Shown one piece after another: positions 62,575 through 64,000 of a DNA stretch of 64,000 bases. Origin of the DNA: Harmothoe impar (lineage: Eukaryota; Annelida; Polychaeta; Phyllodocida; Polynoidae); contig OX381710.1 of assembly GCA_947462335.1 (NCBI GenBank), forward strand, positions 26,319,772 through 26,383,771. The letters are read 5' to 3'. The translations under genes were made by a program, and so were the position numbers. Position 1 is the first letter of the stretch; the number at the start of each line of letters is the position of its first letter. A model generated the notes under the pieces. That model did no database searches. It saw nothing but the letters and a program-made list of their open reading frames with translations, and was not told the origin of the DNA.

Positions 62575-63651
62575 CATCATCATTATTATTATTATTATTA
62601 TTATTATTGTCGTCATTATTGTTGTTGTTATTATTATTATCATTATTATTATTATTATTATTATTATTAGCATCATCATTATTATCATTATTTCAATATT
62701 AAAAGACACTATATCTATATGCCCTGTATTATGCTTTTGACAAAAACTTCCAATCTTAAATCTACCCTATTAGAGGAATACTGTTTAATAACTTAACCTC
62801 CCATGCTTCAGTGCTGCGGATAACTCTTCAGCTGCAATAGTCTCTGAAACAGACCCAGAGGGGAGGAAAAGAAAGAAGAAGAACAAGAAGAAAAGGAAGA
62901 ACAGCGATGGAGGTGAGTAGTACTTGTCAATAAACGCTGAGAAAAGTATGAATGATGCATGCTTCTTGGTTAAATTCATGATTAGTCATCAGGACCAATG
63001 GTTAACGATGACCAATCAAAACTTGCTGTAGTATGCATCATTAGTATGAATTCTTCATAGATCATTTTCTTTTTTGGTTGAGACTTTTAGGTGCTTTTGA
63101 TAGTAAAATGGATACACAGCATTTTAACCACTGACATACCTTATTCTCTGTCTATGTTGTTGGATTAGCTGTTACACTGAAAAGTTAAAATCGTAGATTG
63201 TCCTGTAAACATCTCTCCCTTTTAACTAACCCCCTTTTCGTGAAGTAATTTTCCTAGACTGATTTCACCATTAGTTGAGACTATGCAGAGTGATAACAGA
63301 TCATCATGTTATCAGCGTCACCATCTAACTATCGTTCTTGATAGCCTTCTATAGAAGTTCACCGTGAGCGGGCCTTCGGGAGTAGATTCATAATATTGTA
63401 GGTTTGGTTCCTTCGTTACACTGATGGCATCATAAATTCTAAGATAAATGGATTCCACAAAATGTTCCTTAAAATGAAAGATTCATGCATCTGCTGCTAT
63501 ACAAAACTCAGTACAGACTTTCAAATAAAACCTGTTAGTAGTCTAGAAAGCGAATACATAATTCACTTTTCGGTATTTGATGCTAACGTTTCAGAGAGTG
63601 ACTCTTCAGAAATCAATCGAGACGACTCATTATCTTGGTCTTCAGCACCTG
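36370..63651 (+). CDS. Anoctamin (TMEM16) family membrane protein, 25 coding exon positions
   Basis: Anoctamins are dimeric ten-helix membrane proteins that act as calcium-activated chloride channels, lipid scramblases or membrane tethers. Exons joined in matching phases give about 983 residues. Residues 1-164 include a disordered charged start and a dimerisation domain ([25 protein letters not shown]). Then come [15 protein letters not shown] and the first helix with [12 protein letters not shown] (about 349-398), a loop with N-glycosylation motifs, [16 protein letters not shown], a [20 protein letters not shown] loop, [66 protein letters not shown], and the last helix with PDVP. The family call is certain. 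The paralogue is not: WENHR and the very short loop before the last helix recall ANO8/10, while the N-terminal domain and GCxxxC region recall ANO1-7. Confidence 0.97.
37707..37787 (+). CDS. Anoctamin exon 2
   Basis: The 81-nt exon is phase 0-0 and encodes [20 protein letters not shown] and onward, a basic stretch of the cytosolic domain. It has an ATGCAG acceptor and a gttaga donor. Confidence 0.8.
39360..39435 (+). CDS. Anoctamin exon 3
   Basis: The 76-nt exon encodes [20 protein letters not shown] and onward, and leaves one base for the next exon. Confidence 0.83.
41512..41612 (+). CDS. Anoctamin exon 4
   Basis: The 101-nt exon encodes [15 protein letters not shown] and [12 protein letters not shown], the conserved xFxxAPFxxxxxxxF ... 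FFxxAxRSxL block before the first helix. It has a TTTTTTGCAG acceptor and a gtaagt donor. Confidence 0.92.
41846..41924 (+). CDS. Anoctamin exon 5
   Basis: The 79-nt exon encodes [20 protein letters not shown] and onward, continuing the RSxxxHHIL block of the family. Confidence 0.9.
43002..43531. mobile_element. pogo/Tigger-like MITE, copy 2 (inverted relative to copy 1)
   Basis: The ends CAGTGAAACTTCGTTATAAG and CCTTATAACGAAGTTTTACTG are flanked by TA. Its reverse complement matches the copy at 20785-21326 end to end. It lies in the intron between anoctamin exons 5 and 6. Confidence 0.78.
43678..43808 (+). CDS. Anoctamin exon 6
   Basis: The 131-nt exon encodes [20 protein letters not shown] then an acidic helix ([14 protein letters not shown]). 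It matches the GLxxLLxxGxxxxxxPLHD region of the family and ends in phase 0. Confidence 0.92.
43904..44209. mobile_element. hAT-like MITE with CAGTGGYGTAGGAA ends, copy 2
   Basis: The ends CAGTGGTGTAGGAA and TTCCTACGCATCTG are flanked by TAAACC on both sides, a 6-bp duplication. It is the same family as 31608-31955 and lies in the intron after anoctamin exon 6. Confidence 0.78.
44456..44467 (+). CDS. Possible 12-nt microexon (Ala-Ser-Ile-Lys)
   Basis: TTGTTGCTTTTTCAG precedes GCCTCAATTAAG and gtatat follows. It is phase 0-0, so it could be added between exons 6 and 7 without frame change. This is sequence inference only. Confidence 0.35.
45104..45133 (+). CDS. Possible 30-nt microexon ([10 protein letters not shown])
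   Basis: ATATTGCAG precedes ten open codons, followed by gttggt. It is phase 0-0 between exons 6 and 7. The acceptor tract and donor are weak. Confidence 0.3.
46255..46340 (+). CDS. Anoctamin exon 7
   Basis: The 86-nt exon encodes [20 protein letters not shown] and LAKTWATF. It is the charged segment just before the first helix and leaves two bases for the next exon. Confidence 0.92.
46658..46804 (+). CDS. Anoctamin exon 8: first membrane helix
   Basis: The 147-nt exon encodes [20 protein letters not shown] and the hydrophobic run [16 protein letters not shown]. The KYQP...[12 protein letters not shown] block is a family hallmark. Confidence 0.96.
47097..47122. repeat. (AT)n microsatellite
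   Basis: About 12 AT units lie in an anoctamin intron. Confidence 0.85.
47193..47279 (+). CDS. Anoctamin exon 9: first extracellular loop
   Basis: The 87-nt exon encodes a hydrophilic loop with two N-glycosylation motifs, Asn-Ile-Thr and Asn-Ala-Thr, in [11 protein letters not shown]. It ends AGAAA before gtaggt. Confidence 0.88.
47678..47772 (+). CDS. Anoctamin exon 10: start of second helix
   Basis: The 95-nt exon encodes [20 protein letters not shown] and [12 protein letters not shown] one-base overhang completes the Gly before [10 protein letters not shown]. Confidence 0.93.
48043..48164 (+). CDS. Anoctamin exon 11: second helix and cytosolic loop
   Basis: The 122-nt exon encodes [19 protein letters not shown], the family's FLExWKRxxAxLxYxWD motif, then RPAFYG. 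It is phase 0 at its end. Confidence 0.96.
48755..49160. repeat. Polypyrimidine minisatellite
   Basis: A C/T-only tract built from CCTCTGCCCTCTCCTCCTCC units with few purines on the plus strand, in the intron between anoctamin exons 11 and 12. All three plus-strand frames stay open because of composition. Confidence 0.9.
49161..49690. repeat. 129-bp tandem repeat, about four copies
   Basis: GATTGTCTGATTTCCTTGTG recurs at 49183, 49312, 49441 and 49570, exactly 129 bp apart. Each unit starts with CAAGATGGCTGCCAAGATGG. Because 129 is a multiple of three, the minus strand shows a long open frame with a 43-residue period; I treat this as non-coding. Confidence 0.93.
50149..50238 (+). CDS. Anoctamin exon 12: loop into third helix
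   Basis: The 90-nt exon is phase 0-0 and encodes [20 protein letters not shown] and the start of the third helix (ISATVLICM). Confidence 0.94.
50434..51720. repeat. Tandem duplication of about 570 bp in an intron
   Basis: GTGACAAAACGTGGGAAAAC at 50434 recurs with changes at 51004, and sequence matches throughout (for example ACATCTCAAACATGGGATGG). The second copy holds an extra segment of about 100 bp at 51555-51655. Confidence 0.88.
51900..53270. other. Anoctamin intron with little recognised
   Basis: AT-rich intron before exon 13. The only structure I see is a weak inverted repeat ending GGGACGAAC / GTTCGTCCC at about 52336-52436. Confidence 0.4.
53282..53437 (+). CDS. Anoctamin exon 13: third and fourth helices
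   Basis: The 156-nt exon encodes [18 protein letters not shown], a short loop with [11 protein letters not shown], and the fourth helix [14 protein letters not shown]. Confidence 0.95.
53730..53766 (+). CDS. Anoctamin exon 14 (37 nt)
   Basis: This small exon encodes [12 protein letters not shown] plus one base, the LYxxxAxxLTxWE motif that ends helix four. Confidence 0.95.
54099..54208 (+). CDS. Anoctamin exon 15: loop and fifth helix
   Basis: The 110-nt exon encodes [20 protein letters not shown] and [18 protein letters not shown] is typical of ANO8/10 and RTQTxY of ANO1-7. Confidence 0.97.
54467..54612 (+). CDS. Anoctamin exon 16: extracellular loop and sixth helix
   Basis: The 146-nt exon encodes [20 protein letters not shown] and the helix ending [12 protein letters not shown]. 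By alignment from memory with ANO1, the calcium-site Glu654 position is Asp here and the Asn650 position is Lys. Confidence 0.95.
54954..55134 (+). CDS. Anoctamin exon 17: basic cytosolic loop and start of seventh helix
   Basis: The 181-nt exon encodes a basic run ([12 protein letters not shown]) and [18 protein letters not shown] keeps both acidic residues that bind calcium in helix seven (Glu702 and Glu705 in ANO1). Confidence 0.96.
55569..55698 (+). CDS. Anoctamin exon 18: seventh and eighth helices
   Basis: The 130-nt exon encodes [20 protein letters not shown] and [13 protein letters not shown] matches ANO1 Glu734 and Asp738, with a conservative Glu to Asp change. Confidence 0.97.
56466..56599 (+). 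CDS. Anoctamin exon 19: ninth helix and start of tenth
   Basis: The 134-nt exon encodes [33 protein letters not shown] and [10 protein letters not shown]. The loop before the last helix is only a few residues long, unlike the long Cys-bearing loop of ANO1-7. Since both sides are in one exon, no exon has been missed. Confidence 0.96.
57208..57288 (+). CDS. Anoctamin exon 20a: alternative last-helix exon, version a
   Basis: The 81-nt exon is phase 0-0 and starts [12 protein letters not shown] and ends [15 protein letters not shown]. It is homologous in length, phase and motif to the next two exons. It has a TATAG acceptor and a gtaaga donor. Confidence 0.92.
57649..57729 (+). CDS. Anoctamin exon 20b: alternative last-helix exon, version b
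   Basis: The 81-nt exon is phase 0-0 and starts [12 protein letters not shown] and ends [15 protein letters not shown]. Of its 27 residues, 11 match version a and 14 match version c. It places Lys five residues before the PDVP Asp. Confidence 0.92.
58445..58525 (+). CDS. Anoctamin exon 20c: alternative last-helix exon, version c
   Basis: The 81-nt exon is phase 0-0 and starts [12 protein letters not shown] and ends [15 protein letters not shown]. It has a TTTGGCACCAG acceptor and a gtgagt donor. A small hAT-like repeat lies 25 bp downstream. Confidence 0.92.
58551..58683. mobile_element. Short hAT-like MITE fragment next to exon 20c
   Basis: CAGGTGCGGAT at the left and ATCCGCCCCTG at the right are inverted ends of a 133-bp T-rich segment. 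No clear target duplication is seen. Confidence 0.5.
59353..59391. repeat. (TA)n microsatellite, imperfect
   Basis: ATATATATATGTATATGTATAT and following units lie in an anoctamin intron. Confidence 0.85.
59896..59969 (+). CDS. Anoctamin exon 21: start of C-terminal tail
   Basis: The 74-nt exon encodes [20 protein letters not shown] and onward. The EKY start matches the helix that follows PDVP in the family (xxREKYL). Confidence 0.88.
61017..61112 (+). CDS. Anoctamin exon 22
   Basis: The 96-nt exon encodes [20 protein letters not shown] and [11 protein letters not shown]. It fits the incoming two-base overhang and leaves two bases. Confidence 0.75.
61205..61228. repeat. (TA)n microsatellite
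   Basis: About 11 TA units lie between anoctamin exons 22 and 23. Confidence 0.85.
61380..61439 (+). CDS. Anoctamin exon 23
   Basis: The 60-nt exon encodes [19 protein letters not shown]. It has an ATGTTTCAG acceptor and a gtatag donor, and its phases fit both neighbours. Confidence 0.7.
62481..62693. repeat. (ATT)n microsatellite with ATC variants
   Basis: About 70 trinucleotide units, mostly TTA/ATT with blocks of ATC and GTT, lie between anoctamin exons 23 and 24. Confidence 0.95.
62812..62912 (+). CDS. Anoctamin exon 24: polybasic tail
   Basis: The 101-nt exon encodes [17 protein letters not shown], then a run of 14 residues that are nearly all Lys or Arg ([12 protein letters not shown]). 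Such tails bind acidic membrane lipids in Ist2-type anoctamins or act as nuclear signals; its role here is inference. Confidence 0.75.
63595..63651 (+). CDS. Anoctamin exon 25, last seen in window
   Basis: The 57-nt exon encodes [20 protein letters not shown], an acidic Ser-rich segment. A gtaatc donor follows. If the donor is not used, the frame stays open to a stop at 63813-63815, so this could also be the terminal exon. No polyadenylation signal is evident before the window ends. Confidence 0.6.
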
Positions 63652-64000
63652 GTAATCACTTCTCAAGTGTGGGACTTATTGAGGCCTATAGCCGGCGTGG
63701 CTCTTCTTTAAAAATCGAGGGTATTTGCAGTGAATCAACTCTCATATCTCACAGATATACCTTCACTGCATACCCGCATGATAAAAGATCAGAAATGCTA
63801 GAAGTATATAACTAAGTATTTACCATCTCCATACCAATCCCGCCATTCTCTAGATTTAAAATGGCGCTCATTGTATTATATCGCCTCAATTCACAGGGGA
63901 TTTTACCCTGTGTTTCATATAAATTTTGTTACATAAATTTACTTTATTGAATAGTCTTTTTTGACAAAATGACCACTGGCATTTCTGACAAACTAGCATG

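Noticed and set aside
62461..62709. Minus-strand Ile/Met/Asn-rich open frame
   Set aside because: It is the translation of the (ATT)n microsatellite.
63652..63815. Read-through of exon 25 to a stop as the definite C-terminus
   Set aside because: Possible, but a reasonable donor precedes it and no polyadenylation signal is visible, so I left it as an alternative rather than an annotated end.

Overview
The window is animal nuclear DNA. Its two genes are cut into many short exons with consensus GT/AG splice sites, introns are long and AT-rich, and the rest is crowded with small non-autonomous DNA transposons, minisatellites and microsatellites. The gene families and repeat texture suggest an intron-rich invertebrate, possibly a non-vertebrate deuterostome such as an echinoderm, hemichordate or cephalochordate. 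I cannot name the species, and this placement is inference.

Region 1 (about 1-27,630, minus strand) is the 5' part of a large cadherin-repeat gene. A signal-peptide exon lies at 27,585-27,630. An 8-kb intron follows, then an EC1 exon at 19,652-19,943, an 11-kb intron, and a dense run of EC exons from 8,776 down to 328. The gene continues off the left edge. Between 1 and about 5,800 a three-exon block (151 + 246 + 236 nt, 211 codons, two cadherin repeats, starting and ending in phase 0) is repeated in tandem with a 1,651-bp period. The copies are almost identical even in their introns, so the array adds cadherin repeats in frame. One copy carries a later 373-bp transposon insertion with a clean empty site in its sister copies.

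Region 2 (about 8,800-36,300) is intron and intergenic sequence rich in repeats. It holds a 29-bp minisatellite of about 40 copies, a Penelope-like GIY-YIG remnant, several families of inverted-repeat elements with readable target-site duplications, a TTAA element inserted into a member of its own family, and two copies of a pogo/Tigger-like element family (the second lies in the next gene).

Region 3 (36,370-63,651 and perhaps beyond, plus strand) is a nearly complete anoctamin (TMEM16) gene. Twenty-five constitutive coding exon positions join in frame to about 983 residues: a cytosolic dimerisation domain, ten membrane helices and a polybasic C-terminal tail. The most interesting feature is a cluster of three homologous exons, each 81 nt and phase 0-0 (57,208-57,288, 57,649-57,729 and 58,445-58,525). 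Each encodes a different version of the same 27-residue stretch of the last membrane helix, including the Pro-Asp-Val-Pro motif. This looks like a mutually exclusive exon cassette. Two possible in-frame microexons (12 and 30 nt) lie between exons 6 and 7.

The two genes are divergently arranged, about 8.7 kb apart, and nothing in the sequence links their functions. I saw no rRNA, tRNA, CRISPR array or other protein-coding gene that I could support.
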